A model generated the notes under the pieces. It saw only the letters and a program-made list of their open reading frames with translations. It ran no database searches and was not told the origin of the DNA. Below, in pieces: positions 52,354 to 62,494 of a DNA stretch of 64,000 nucleotides; the stretch's first letter is position 1, and every line of letters starts with the position of its first letter. The DNA lies in the NCBI GenBank assembly GCA_016712315.1, contig JADJRG010000019.1, positions 124,001 through 188,000 on the forward strand, given 5' to 3'. The stretch comes from Nannocystis sp. Its GTDB lineage: Bacteria; Myxococcota_A; Polyangia; Nannocystales; Nannocystaceae. Position numbers and translations under genes: made by a program.

Positions 52354-53445
52354 ATGAACGCACTGTTTCGCGCCCTCTCGCTCGTTGTCGCGCCGCTCTT
52401 GCTGCCCTTCGCGTGCAGCGGGGACTCTTCGTCGACGAGCGAGACGGCGAGCGAGACGGGGAGCAGCGAGGGGCCGAGCTCGACGAGCGCCTCCGCGGGG
52501 GAGTCGACGAGCGAGGGGGCGACGACGACGGCGGGATCGACGAGCGAGGCGACGAGCGACTCGGCGACGGAGGGGACGACGAGCGAAGGGGCGACGGAGG
52601 GGACGACAGCGGGGACGACGGAGACGACGACGGGCGGGGACGGCGAGCTGATCGTCGGCGGGGATCGGCCGGCGAAGGTGTATGTGCCGCCAGGCCTGGA
52701 CCCCAAGGAGCCGACGCCGCTGGTGGTGCTGCTGCACGGCTACGGGGCGTCGGGGGAGATCCAGGAATTTGTCTTCAAGTTGCAGCCAGAGGCGGAGGCG
52801 CGGCGGTTTTTGTATGTGTACCCGGACGGGACCTACGACGCGGAGGGCAAGCGCTTCTGGAACGCGACGAACGCTTGTTGTGACTTCTTCGGCTCGCAGG
52901 TGGACGACGTGGCGTACCTGAGCGGGCTGGTGGCGGAGATCGGCGAGCACTACGCGGTGGATCCGCAGCGGGTGTTTTTTTTAGGGCACTCGAACGGGGG
53001 CTTCATGACGCACAGGATGGCGTGCGAGCGCTCGGAGCTGATCGCGGCGGGGGCGTCGCTGGCGGGGGCGGTGTGGAGCGACCCGCAAGAGTGCCCGGCG
53101 AAGGCGCCGGTGTCGGTGCTGCAGATCCACGGGACGGCGGATACGACGGTGCTGTACGAGGGAGGGGAGTTCTTTCCGGGCTACGACTACCCGGGGGCGC
53201 TGACGACGACCCAGACGTGGGCGGCGAAGAACGGCTGCGCTTTGACCGGGACGCCGGGTGAGGCGCTGGATCTGGAGTGGCAGATCGGCGGGGCCGAGAC
53301 CAGCGTGGAGCGCTTTGACACGGGCTGCGCGCCGGGCGGGGCGGCGGAGCTGTGGACGATCGCCGGCGGGGCGCACGTGCCGGCGCTGAGCGAGGAATTT
53401 CCGGTCGCGGTGCTCGACTGGCTCTTCGACCACCCGAAGCCGTGA
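52354..53445 (+). CDS. Lipoprotein polyhydroxybutyrate-depolymerase/feruloyl-esterase-like
   Basis: 363 residues. Signal peptide ending LLPFACSGD (C21), Ser/Thr/Glu/Gly tether to about residue 97, then an alpha/beta hydrolase: VVLLHGYGASG, nucleophile elbow GHSNGGFMTH (S213), a catalytic Asp near HGTADTTV and His in GGAHVPAL. This resembles LpqC-type secreted esterases (PHB depolymerase family). The N-terminal tether follows the same plan as the other lipoproteins of the window. Divergent from the mini-protein/sugar transferase operon. Confidence 0.85.
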   Translation: MNALFRALSLVVAPLLLPFACSGDSSSTSETASETGSSEGPSSTSASAGESTSEGATTTAGSTSEATSDSATEGTTSEGATEGTTAGTTETTTGGDGELIVGGDRPAKVYVPPGLDPKEPTPLVVLLHGYGASGEIQEFVFKLQPEAEARRFLYVYPDGTYDAEGKRFWNATNACCDFFGSQVDDVAYLSGLVAEIGEHYAVDPQRVFFLGHSNGGFMTHRMACERSELIAAGASLAGAVWSDPQECPAKAPVSVLQIHGTADTTVLYEGGEFFPGYDYPGALTTTQTWAAKNGCALTGTPGEALDLEWQIGGAETSVERFDTGCAPGGAAELWTIAGGAHVPALSEEFPVAVLDWLFDHPKP

Positions 53446-53501
53446 GGGATGGTGGTGCTGGTGGATGTCTGATCGGACAGGTTCGAGCCGAGCCGAGCCG
53501 A

Positions 53502-54116
53502 TCAGGGGGGCCAGAAGCAGATGTCGTTGCTGCACTCCATGCCGTCCGGGCAGGTCTTGCCGGCCGAGCAGTCGAGCACGCAGGCGCTCTCGCCCTCGGA
53601 GGTGGCCATCGCGCGGCAGGTGCTGATGGCGGTGCCGGTGGGCGGCTGGTCGAAGCAGTCGCAGTCGTCGACGCAGTCGATGATGGTGCAGGTGACGGCG
53701 TCGGGGATCCCAGAGGAGCTGAGGCAGGAGACGTAGCCGACGCTCTGGCCTGAGCCGATCCACATGCAGAGCTTGTTGTCGACCTTGCCGACCTCAGGGG
53801 TGCAGTCGTAGTAGTTGCCGACGACGGGCGGATCACAGCCGGGCGCGGCGGTGGTGCCGGTGAGATCGTCGGTGGTGGACGAGGTCGTCGTGGTGGCGGT
53901 GGTGGCGGTGGTGTCCGCGGTGGTGCTGTCGTCGGTGGTGCTGCTGGTGTCGTCGGTGGTGGCGGGGTCGGTGGTGGCCGCCGCGCCGCCGGGGCCGCCG
54001 CTGCTGAAATTGACGGGCGCGCCGGTGTCAACGTCGGCGCCTTGGCTGCAAGCCGCGAGGCCGAGGGCGAGCAGGAGGCCGAGGGCGGTCGATGCGTGGG
54101 GCGAATAGACGCGCAT
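53502..54116 (-). CDS. 14-cysteine lipoprotein (paralogue 1)
   Basis: 204 residues. Signal peptide ending GLAACSQ (C23), Thr/Ser/Asp tether (about 40-90), then a compact domain with 14 cysteines: CDPPVVGNYYDC, LCMWIGSGQSVGYVSCL, TCTIIDCVDDCDCF, STCRAM, SACVLDCSAGKTCPDGMEC and a terminal ICFWPP. Closely matches the lipoprotein at 62495-63088 (same cysteine spacing and most of these blocks). The two bracket the giant gene pair on the same strand. Function unknown; the paralogy suggests a shared surface partner. It is the last gene of the cluster in transcription order. Confidence 0.75.
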   Translation of the reverse strand: MRVYSPHASTALGLLLALGLAACSQGADVDTGAPVNFSSGGPGGAAATTDPATTDDTSSTTDDSTTADTTATTATTTTSSTTDDLTGTTAAPGCDPPVVGNYYDCTPEVGKVDNKLCMWIGSGQSVGYVSCLSSSGIPDAVTCTIIDCVDDCDCFDQPPTGTAISTCRAMATSEGESACVLDCSAGKTCPDGMECSNDICFWPP

Positions 54117-54242
54117 CGGTCGACAGTAGCGCGCTCTTGCGCTCGCGTCATCGACTTCGCGCGCTGCGCGACTCCGCCCGCCCGGCGGCGCCTCGGTGAA
54201 GAAGCTGTCCTTGAAGACAGAGGATGGGGCGACGGCGCGCGG

Positions 54243-57200
54243 TCAGAGCTCGATGGTGTCGGCGTAGACGAGGCGGAGGCCGGCGGTGGGTTGGTCGAGC
54301 ATGGCGGCGGTGACGTGGGTGAGCGCAGGATCGCGCGCGTGCACCTCGTGCTCCTCGAGGACGAGGCGCTGGCGGGCCTCACCGCGGGGGCGAGGGAGGC
54401 GGAGTTGGCCGCTCCAGACGCCGACGGTGGCGGTGATCTGGGTCTGGGCGAGCACGATCGCGGCGGCGGGAGCGGGGACCCAGTGGTCGCCTTCGGGGTC
54501 GAGGAGGACCTCGACGCGGGCGCTGAGCACGGTGGCGATCGGGTAGGCGGCGTTGCCTCGGTTGGCCTCGCCCGAGACGCTGAGGTGGACGCCGCGTTGA
54601 GGATCGTGCGGGTCGGGGCTGATCCAGGCGAGGCGGTCGGGGGCGAGCTGGATGAAGTCGGCGAGCACGACGCGGGAGCACTCGGCGCCAGCGACGGCGC
54701 GGGGCTGGAAGCGACAGAGGGCGAGGCGGACGAAGGGGAAGTAGGCGGGGCCGGCGTCGATCTCGAGGTCGCAGTACCAGAGCTGGCGATCAGGATCGAA
54801 GGCGACCGGGTGGCCAGCGACGGCGATCGACCAGGGGGCGGCCGCGGCGCCTTCGAGCTCGTCGAGCGCGAGATCGTGCGCTTCGGCGATCTTGGTCGGG
54901 AAGTGGTGGAGGGAGGGGTTGGGCCAGGCGGCGGCGCCGCGCCACACAGGATCCGCGCCCCAGGCGGTGACGAGGCCGCGCAGGCGCTCCCACGGCTCAG
55001 CGATGAGCTTCTCCGCGAGGCATTGCTCCTCGAGGGGGCCGACGCCGTCGGCGTAGTTGATCCGCGGGCCGTGGGCGAGCACGACGCCGAGCTGCTCGCC
55101 GTCGCCGCTGGAGAACCAGGGGCGGCGCAGGTAGACCCGCACGCCGTGGCCGCGGCGGCGGCTGGCGAGGCCGTCGCGCTGCTCTTCGCGGGTCCAGGCG
55201 AAGGTGGGCAGGATCGACTCGATCTCGGGGGCGGCGGGGCGGGCGCTGGCGAGGATGTCGCGCTCGAGGGCGGGGCCGCTGCGGGTGAGATCGAGGGCGA
55301 GGATCGCTGCGGGATCGGCGGGGTCGACGAAGCACTCGCGGTAGCGGGTGGTGGCGACCAGGTGGTAGGCGACGCGGCGGTAGCGGGTGTCGGGGAGCTG
55401 ATGGCGGAGGCCGGTGAGGGGGTTGGTGTCGACGGCGGGATCGTCGATGGGGCGGGCGCCGAGCTGGCCGAGGTGGGGATCCCAGGCGTCGCCGGTGGGG
55501 GAGCTGGGGTCGTCGACGCGGTCGGACCAGCGGGCGAGCAGCTCGACCTGGCCGGTGGAGGCGGCGTGGCAGTCGGCGGTGATCTCGAGGTCGACGTGGG
55601 TCTGGCCGAGGGCGCGATGGAGCTGGAGCGCGCGCAGCTCGGGGGCGCGCAGGGGCTGCTGGACGGCGTGCACGAGCTTGATGGCGCGATCGGGGGTGAG
55701 CGCCCAGAGATCGCCGGCGAGCGCGCGCTGCCGGTAATTGCTGAGGTAGGCGGGCGGGCAGACGCCGACCAGCCACTGCCAGAGGCCGAGCGCCTCGAGC
55801 GCGTCGGGGCCGGGGAGGAGGGAGCTGAGGCGGAGCTCGAGGGTCTGTCCTTTGGGTAAGGTGACAGCGAGCGTGCGGCGCGCGGCGTCCCAGGCGGCGG
55901 CGGCGGCGCCCTCGCGCAGGTCGATGCGGAAGGGCTGTACTTCGGGCCAGGTAGTGAGGCAGGGGATCTCGAGCTCGCCGCCGGGCAGGCCGCGGAGGCG
56001 GACGGCGCGGGCGAGGGGATCCGGGAGGTACTGGAGCTCGGCGAGCGGGAGGGGCTGGGCGCTGGTGGGCGGCGGGGTGACTTCGGGGATCTGGAGCGGG
56101 TCGCGCGCGGCGAGCTGCTGGTAGGTGGTCGGGTCGGACTTCATGCCGCTGGCGGCGTCGAGCTGGCCGTGCTGCTCGGCGAGCGTGACGGCGCCCTTGG
56201 GCGGGAAGACGCCGCGGGCGCTGGTCTCGGCGGTGGGCGCGGCGTCGAGGGCGGGGGCGGCGTTGAAGCTGCGGATCACGAGGCGATCCATGGACTCGCC
56301 GGGGCGCGGGGGAGCCTCGCGGCTGAGGGTGGGCGCGGGGACGGGCTCGAAGCGGAGGTAGGGGGGCTTGGGGGGTGGCGGCGGCGGCGTCGTCGGAGGT
56401 CCAGGGGAGGGCGTTGCCGGCGAGGTCGACGGGGCGGGCGCGCAGGCGGTAGCGGCGGCCGAAGCGGAGGGGCGGTAACGAGCCCTTGGGGACGGTGAAG
56501 CGCGCGGCGAGGCCGAGGGGGTTGGCGGCGGGGCTGGTCGAGGGGGCGAGGGTGTCGCCGACGAGGTCGACGCGCTTGCCGGGGCGCGGGGCGCTGAGGC
56601 TCCAGCCGGCCCAGTGGAAGAGGGACTCGTGGAGGCTGAGATCGTCGCCCTTGGCGGGATCGGTGGGCTCGGCGACGGCGGCGGTGAGGGTGCCTTCGTC
56701 CTCGAGCACGCCGAGATCGAGCGGCTCGGGGCCGTTCGGGCCGTCGAGGGTGAGGGCGGGGATCCGGCGGTGGAGGGAGCTCCAGCGGCCGCGGGCGTCG
56801 TCGTAGACGTCGACGCGGAGGCCGCGGGTGAGATCTTCGGCGTGGAGGAGCTGGTCGCCGCCGTGGCCGCCTTGCAGGGCGTCCTGGAGGGCGCCGCCGC
56901 GCTGGAGCTGGCGGTGGAGGCGACCTGCTCGATCGGTCAGGCTGACCGAGAGGCCAGCCGAACGGAGGGCGGGCGGGGCGGCGCTCTCTGCGGCGCCGAA
57001 GCCGCCGCGCTGGGCGGTCTTCATGGCGGACTCGACGTAGCCGATGAGCTTGAGGGCGGCGCCGTCGACGTCGACTTGGGTGAGCTCGACGCCAGGGCGG
57101 GCGAGGTCGACGAAGCCGCCGCGGCGCTCTGAGGGGTCGGCGGGGGCGGCGAGGAAGCGCTCGCCGGGGTGGTAGTCGACGGCGGTCCAGGGGGTGACAG

Positions 57201-58155
57201 AGACGGTGGGGGTGCTCGCGCTGGGGGTGAAGGTGGGGTGGACGCGGAGGCGGTCGAAGGGCTGAGCGGGGGCGGGGATGATGAGGTCGAAGACGAGGCC
57301 GAGCTTGCGCAGGAGAACGGGGTAGTCGGCGAGCAGGGCGATGGCCTCGTGGAAGTCGAGCTTCGGCGGGGTGATCGGGGGCGGGGCCTGGCCAGCCGGG
57401 GGCTTTTTGCCCTGAAAGCCGTGGAAGGCGCGGGCCTGGAAGAAGTCGAGGCCGAGCGCGGGCGGGCGCGGCGGGACGTAGCCGCTCTCGCTGAGGAGGT
57501 GCTCCAGGGCGGCGCCGTGGGCCTTGATCGCCTCGGGGCGGGTGAAGTCGAGGGCGGCGAGGGGATCGTTCCGGGTGAGCGGGGCGGGGCGCTGGTCGGG
57601 GCTGAGCAGGATGGTCTTGGCGTAGTGATCGCGGATCGCCCCGAGGACGTTGCTGACGGGGAAGGAGCGGATCCGGCGGGCGCGCAGATCTTTGAAAGAA
57701 TGGCCGCGGACGACCACCGCGGCGAAGAGGCGGGCGAAGAGGGCGGGATCGAGCGCGGCGGCGGACGCCTTGACGGTGGTGTAGAGGGCGGGGCGGACCG
57801 GGGTGACTGGAAAGACAGGTTCGAGCGGGCGGATCGGGGTGACCGGGCGTACAGGTTCGAGCGGGCGGATCGGGGTGACCGGACGGACAGGTTCGATCGG
57901 TGTGACCGGTGTGACCGGTGTGACCGGTGTGACCGGGGGGCCGCTGGCGAGCTCGATGCCGAAGGCGAAGCTGTGGTCGGCCCAATTGCGGGGCGCGCCG
58001 GCGGGGGTCGGCGCTCCGAGCAGGTCGGGGAAGGCGCTGAGGGGCGACTCGGGGGCGTCCGGGGTGAGGCGCGGGGAGACGAGCACGGAGATCTTGAGCT
58101 CGCCGGTGGGCAGGAGGCCGGCGGGCAGGAGGGTCCAAACGAAGGTCTGCTTCAT
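54243..58155 (-). CDS. Giant protein of unknown function, interrupted by one frameshift (about 1303 residues if restored)
   Basis: Starts at the ATG at 58155 (MKQTFVWTLLPAGLLPTGEL). The first frame is protein-like to PWTSDDAAAA near 56376, then becomes an Arg/Pro-rich nonsense frame. The second frame continues the protein from CCC-CCC-AAG (KPPYLRFEPVPAPTLS) to the stop at 54243, with a later ATG at 56291. The span is one base longer than a multiple of three. Skipping one C within the run at 56370-56375 joins the frames. No signal peptide, no membrane helices. A PVTP/RPLEPV repeat lies near residues 75-120 and an RYRLRARPVDLAGN motif follows. The second half has PPKGAVTLAEQHG and strand-rich repeats. 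I recall similar uncharacterised large proteins elsewhere but cannot name the family. Confidence 0.6.
56361..56375 (-). other. Frameshift site in homopolymer runs
   Basis: On the minus strand the sequence is CCCCCC-AAG-CCCCCC, two C6 runs at 56375-56370 and 56366-56361. Upstream and downstream frames of the giant gene differ by one skipped base here. A sequencing miscall in a homopolymer, a real mutation, phase variation, or programmed frameshifting are all possible. Confidence 0.7.
57815..57936 (-). repeat. Tandem repeats encoding a Pro/Val/Thr linker in the giant protein
   Basis: A 36-bp unit (ACAGGTTCGAGCGGGCGGAT and following bases) occurs at 57815 and 57851 and partly at 57887. A 9-bp unit TGTGACCGG occurs four times at 57901-57936. 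On the minus strand they encode PVRPVTPIRPLE-like and PVT units. They form a linker near residues 75-120 of the giant protein. Confidence 0.85.
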
Positions 58156-58205
58156 GGCGTGGGTCTCCGAGGAGGGGCAGAGGGAGCGGAGAGGGCGAGT
58201 GAGGA

Positions 58206-61200
58206 TCAGAGGGCGAAGGCGTCGCAGTACTCGGCCCACTCGTCAGGGGCGAGGGCGTCTTGGAAGGTGCGGGCGTGGGAGGAGCCGGCGAATTCGCGGC
58301 GGACCTCGGCGGTGAAGCCGACGCTGAAGAAGAGGACCTCGACCTCGAAGGTCATGCGGGCCTCGCCCCAGGCGCGGCCGCTGTCGCCGACCTTCTGGTA
58401 GGTGAGGCCGAGGTAGAATTCGAGGCTGATCGAGACGATCCCGAGGACGGAGAGGTGGCCGCCGGCGCGGACGTAGCCGGTGAGGGTGGTGGTGTCGGTG
58501 GGGCCGTCGAAGCCGATGTAGATCCCGGCCATGGCGTAGACGCCGCCGCTGGCGACGCCGAAGTCGAGCGCCCAATTGCCGCCGAACTCGAGCTGGACCT
58601 CGAGGCCCTCGACGCCGTCGAGGCCGACGGCGATGGCGAAGAAGCCGCTGCCGCCGAAGATCATGACGGTGATGGTGAAGGGATCTTCGCGGGAGGAGAG
58701 GGCGAAGCGGGCGCGTAAGGGGCTGCCGTCGAAGGGCAGGGTGATCTCGGCGCCGAGGCGGAGGTTTTGGAGGGAGAAGACGCCGACGGTGATGGCGGGG
58801 ACGGCGAGGGTGTAGCCGACGCGGATCCCGGCGGCTGAGACGTCGATCGAGGGGGGATCTTTGAAGCCGTCGAGGCTGAGGTAGTCGGTGATCTTTTGGA
58901 CGAAGGCGAGCGCGCCGAGGAAGTTGACGTCGGTGACGGCGACGTCGACGTCCGGCTTGGCGCCGGGGCGGGCGAGGAAGGTGACGTGGTCGAAGACGAT
59001 CTCGATGACGTCGAAGAGGTTGATCGCGAAGGCGCGGAGGGTGGCGCTGGTGGTCGCTCGCACGTCGCCGTCGGTGGCGAGCTCGGCGACGGCGCTGATC
59101 TCGAGGGCGGCTCCGCCGCGAGGGACGAAGGGGGGGGCGCTCTTGAGCTTGTCTGTCCTCCAGGTCAGCTCGAAGCGGCGGCGCGGGCCGTCGATGACCT
59201 CGGCCCACTGGGGGATCTTGCCGGCGCCGGCGCTGCCGGTGAAGCCGACGGCGCTCAAGATGTCGCTGAGGGTGACGCCGCCGAGCAGCTTGGCGCCGAG
59301 GGCGCTGCCGAAGTAGGTGGCGGGATCGAAGGTGCCGCCGTCGATCTGGTCGAGGCCCTCGCCGGTGAGGCCGAGGGCGCGCGAGACGCCGCCGACGGCG
59401 AGGTTGGGGGTGACTAAGGCGCCGGTCTCGGCGGTGCTGCGGGCGCCGCCGAAGCGCATCGGCGGGGGCGACTTGGTGGCGAGGAAGAGCTCGCCTTTGC
59501 CGTCGAAACCACCGCTGAGGTAAGGCGGGTGATAGACGACGGCGGTGGCGGTGGCGTCGCCGCCGAAGTGGCGGAGGGCGGGCAGGACGAGCGCGGCCTC
59601 TCTTAAAAAGGGGAGGCAGGGGCGGTGCAGATCGCCGGGCTGCCAGTGGACTTGCTTGGCGGTGACGGTGAGGGACTCGACCTCAAAGGTGGTGTCGCCG
59701 GCGCGGGCGATCGGGGCGAAGGCGAGGCGCTGGCCGTGCAAGGGGCGGCGGGCGCGGGCGGGCTGGGCGAGGAGGACAGCGTTGGCGGCGTCGACCTGGC
59801 CTTTGATGGTGGCGGCGGCGCCAGGGCCCGGGGCGGGCTGGGGGATGAAGGCGACAGGGGCGGTGAAGTCGACGGCGCGGCCCTCACGATCCCAGGCGCG
59901 CAGGCGGAGGAGGTGGTCTTGGCCGCCGACGCGCAGCCAGCGGGGGGTGGCGGTGTCGAGATCGAGGTTGGGGGTGGTGCGGTCGAGGATCCGCAGGCGC
60001 AGCAGCGGGGTCTCGCGGCCTTGGTAGGGGTAGCGGGCGGGCACGCCGAAGTCGGGCTGGTAGTCGAGCTCAGGCTCGCGGACGACGATGAACTCGCGGC
60101 GGCGCAGGTAGGCGCCGAGCCGGCCGAGGGGCCGCTGCTGGACCTTGCGCTCGGTGATCGCGATCAGGACGGCGCGGTGGCCGTAGGGGAAGAGGAAGCC
60201 GCGGCGGACGACGCGCACGTAGTGATCGCGGCCCATGGTGGCGCGGTGCACCCAGGTGGCGATCTGGAGCGACTCGTCGGCCCAGCGGGCGTCGAGGTCG
60301 AGCCAAGCGCCGAGGGCGCTGAGCATGAGGTCGGCGTGGGGCGGGTCGCTGTGCACCGACTGGGAGACGACGATCGTTCGCTCGTCTGGCGTAAGAGACA
60401 TGACCATACCGTCAGGTCCTGGACCAGGGTTCTGCGGCGGGTTGGGGTGGCCGAGGGTCCAGATCGCGCGGAGCACGGGGCGGGACTCGCGGACGAGCCG
60501 GGGGCCGCGGGTGGGGCGACGGACCAGGCGGGTGTGCCAGAGCTCGGTGCGGCCGGCGCGCTCGACTGGCGCCTCGGCGTGCCGCCAGAGGGCGCTGGCG
60601 TCGGGGGAGAGGATGAGGCGGAAGGTTGGCTCGATCGAGGTCTCGTCGGCGCGTGGGGCGCGGATCTGGATCGGGCCGACGTCGACGGGGGTGGCGGCGG
60701 GGGCGAGCTTGGGGGCGAGGCGGGGGTCGTCCCAGGCGAGCAGGGTGCGGAGGTCGTAGGGGAGGGCGTGGGCGTCGCTGCGCAGGGTGAAGGCGAGGCG
60801 GGTTGGTTCGCTGAGGTAGGCGAGGACGGGCGGATCAGGGAGGGTGGTGTGGGGGGTGTCGCCGTCGGCCTCGTAGATCGACTCTTCGCCGAGGGCTTGC
60901 GGTTGGAAGTGGACGACGAGGGTGGCGGCCGCGGCGGCGCGCTGGAGGTCGGCGGTGTCGCCCGCGGCGACCAGGCGCAGGCCCAAGAGCTCGTAGGTGA
61001 GCTGGAGGAGGTCACGCGGGCGGAGCAGTCGGAGGCGGATCGCGACGGGGGAGGTGATGGTGACGGGGGCGGCGCCGAGGTGGAGGCGGACCTCTCCGCG
61101 CTCGGGGCTGGGGGCGGGCGCGTCAGCGAGGACGAAGCGGAGGCGGGTGTCGGCCTGCGGTAAGGGATCGGCGACGAGGCCGCCTGGACGGGCGGCGTGG

Positions 61201-62351
61201 GCGAGCCAGGTGAGCTCGCAGGTGAGGGCGCGCTGGTCGCCGACTTGGCCGAGCACGAAGGGGCGGTGGTCGCGGGGGCGGCCGAGCAGGAGGCTGACGC
61301 GGGGGGTGTGGAGGTCGCGGGTGTCGTCGCCGAGCTGGGCGAGCAGGCCGCGGGCGAGCAGCGCGGGCGCGGGGCCGTAGAGGGCGACGAAGATCGGGCG
61401 ATCGAGGGGGATCCGGTAGGGCTGGCCGTCGACGCGGCGGAGCTCCGGCGAGGGGGTGAACTCGAGGGTGCTCGCGAGATCGCCAGCGGCGGCGAGCAGG
61501 CGGCGGGGGCCGGCGGCGTCTTCACCTGCCTCGACGGCCAGCCAACGGAAGGGCGGCTGAGCGGCGCTGAACTCGAGCTCGCCGGCGACGGTGGGCCAGA
61601 AGTCGAGCGCGAAGGGCTGATCGACGCCGACGAAGAGGGCGCTGCGGCGGTCGGGCGGGGCGAGCATGAGGCCGGCCATGCCAGGGGCGAGCAGGGCGAC
61701 GGTGAGCAGGTGTCGGACGACGTCGGGGCCGTAGCCGCGGAGGTGGACGATCCCTGGGCCGGCGGCGGCGAGGGTCCAGGAGGGGCGGAAGAGGGCGACG
61801 CCGAGGCCTTGGGTGGTGATGGTGTGATCGGCGTCGAGGGGGCAGGCGACGCCGTCGAGGGCGACCGGCGCGGCGGCGGCGGTGCTGCCCTCGAGGAAGG
61901 GGCGCAGGCCGAGGGTCGCGCGAAAACCACCCCAAGCGAGCTGGAGCTCGAGCGCCCAGCCGTGGGTGCGATGGCGGTAGATCCGGGCGATGAGATCGGC
62001 GGGGATCTCGGTGCCTGGGAAGCGGGCGCCGCTGAGGACGAGGGTGACGGCGCTGCCGCTCTGGCTGACCGAAAGGGCAGGTGATCCGGCGAAGCGATCG
62101 AGCTCGAAGGTCCAGCGATCGTCGCCGCCGAGGACGAAGCGGGCGCGGCTGGCGCTGTAGATCAGGGAGATGTCGTCGAAGGTGAGGGTGCGGGTGAGCT
62201 CCAGCGGGGGGATCTTGACGGGCAAGACGGCCCAGGCGCGGGCTGGCCCGCCCTCCAGCGGCGCGGCGATGACGTGGGCGCCCGCGGGGTCGAGGCGGAG
62301 GCGGGCGTCGCCGCTGAGGGCGCCGAGGTTGATGAGGTTCTCGAGGTTCAT
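58206..62351 (-). CDS. Giant protein of unknown function (1381 residues)
   Basis: 1381 residues from the ATG at 62351 (MNLENLINLGALSGDARLRL). No signal peptide and no obvious transmembrane helix; Arg-rich, strand-rich throughout. No domain I can name; the C-terminal 300 residues form an alternating hydrophobic, Gly-rich block (VGVFSLQNLRLGAEITLPFD, FGGSGFFAIAVGLDGVEG, GNWALDFGVASGGVYAMAGI, GGHLSVLGIVSISLEFYLGL) that looks like a large beta structure. The gene lies 50 bases upstream of the frameshifted giant gene on the same strand, and the two probably act together. It lies 143 bases downstream of the 14-cysteine lipoprotein at 62495. Its intergenic region carries the inverted repeat at 62419-62433. 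Confidence 0.8.
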   Translation of the reverse strand: MNLENLINLGALSGDARLRLDPAGAHVIAAPLEGGPARAWAVLPVKIPPLELTRTLTFDDISLIYSASRARFVLGGDDRWTFELDRFAGSPALSVSQSGSAVTLVLSGARFPGTEIPADLIARIYRHRTHGWALELQLAWGGFRATLGLRPFLEGSTAAAAPVALDGVACPLDADHTITTQGLGVALFRPSWTLAAAGPGIVHLRGYGPDVVRHLLTVALLAPGMAGLMLAPPDRRSALFVGVDQPFALDFWPTVAGELEFSAAQPPFRWLAVEAGEDAAGPRRLLAAAGDLASTLEFTPSPELRRVDGQPYRIPLDRPIFVALYGPAPALLARGLLAQLGDDTRDLHTPRVSLLLGRPRDHRPFVLGQVGDQRALTCELTWLAHAARPGGLVADPLPQADTRLRFVLADAPAPSPERGEVRLHLGAAPVTITSPVAIRLRLLRPRDLLQLTYELLGLRLVAAGDTADLQRAAAAATLVVHFQPQALGEESIYEADGDTPHTTLPDPPVLAYLSEPTRLAFTLRSDAHALPYDLRTLLAWDDPRLAPKLAPAATPVDVGPIQIRAPRADETSIEPTFRLILSPDASALWRHAEAPVERAGRTELWHTRLVRRPTRGPRLVRESRPVLRAIWTLGHPNPPQNPGPGPDGMVMSLTPDERTIVVSQSVHSDPPHADLMLSALGAWLDLDARWADESLQIATWVHRATMGRDHYVRVVRRGFLFPYGHRAVLIAITERKVQQRPLGRLGAYLRRREFIVVREPELDYQPDFGVPARYPYQGRETPLLRLRILDRTTPNLDLDTATPRWLRVGGQDHLLRLRAWDREGRAVDFTAPVAFIPQPAPGPGAAATIKGQVDAANAVLLAQPARARRPLHGQRLAFAPIARAGDTTFEVESLTVTAKQVHWQPGDLHRPCLPFLREAALVLPALRHFGGDATATAVVYHPPYLSGGFDGKGELFLATKSPPPMRFGGARSTAETGALVTPNLAVGGVSRALGLTGEGLDQIDGGTFDPATYFGSALGAKLLGGVTLSDILSAVGFTGSAGAGKIPQWAEVIDGPRRRFELTWRTDKLKSAPPFVPRGGAALEISAVAELATDGDVRATTSATLRAFAINLFDVIEIVFDHVTFLARPGAKPDVDVAVTDVNFLGALAFVQKITDYLSLDGFKDPPSIDVSAAGIRVGYTLAVPAITVGVFSLQNLRLGAEITLPFDGSPLRARFALSSREDPFTITVMIFGGSGFFAIAVGLDGVEGLEVQLEFGGNWALDFGVASGGVYAMAGIYIGFDGPTDTTTLTGYVRAGGHLSVLGIVSISLEFYLGLTYQKVGDSGRAWGEARMTFEVEVLFFSVGFTAEVRREFAGSSHARTFQDALAPDEWAEYCDAFAL

Positions 62352-62418
62352 GCAGCCTCCGGGATCAGGTGCCCCGGCAGGCTAGTTCGGTGTGCGATCA
62401 AAAGGGGGGCGTAGCTGT

Positions 62419-62433
62419 CCGCAATTGTTGCGG
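62419..62433. promoter_or_regulatory. Inverted repeat upstream of the giant gene
   Basis: CCGCAA-TTG-TTGCGG (62419-62433), six-base arms with a 3-base centre, in the 143-base gap between the two minus-strand genes. Possible operator for the giant gene pair; no sequence shows a binding protein. Confidence 0.35.
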
Positions 62434-62494
62434 TGGCCGTCGCGCCCTTCACGCGATCGAGGGTGTGTCCGAAGAGACAGGTCGATCGGCGCGC

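Noticed and set aside
54997..56376. Continuation of the first frame of the giant gene to 54997 as a 1052-residue protein
   Set aside because: Beyond 56376 this frame is Arg/Pro-rich with no domain character, while the other frame is protein-like; it is the shadow of the shifted gene.
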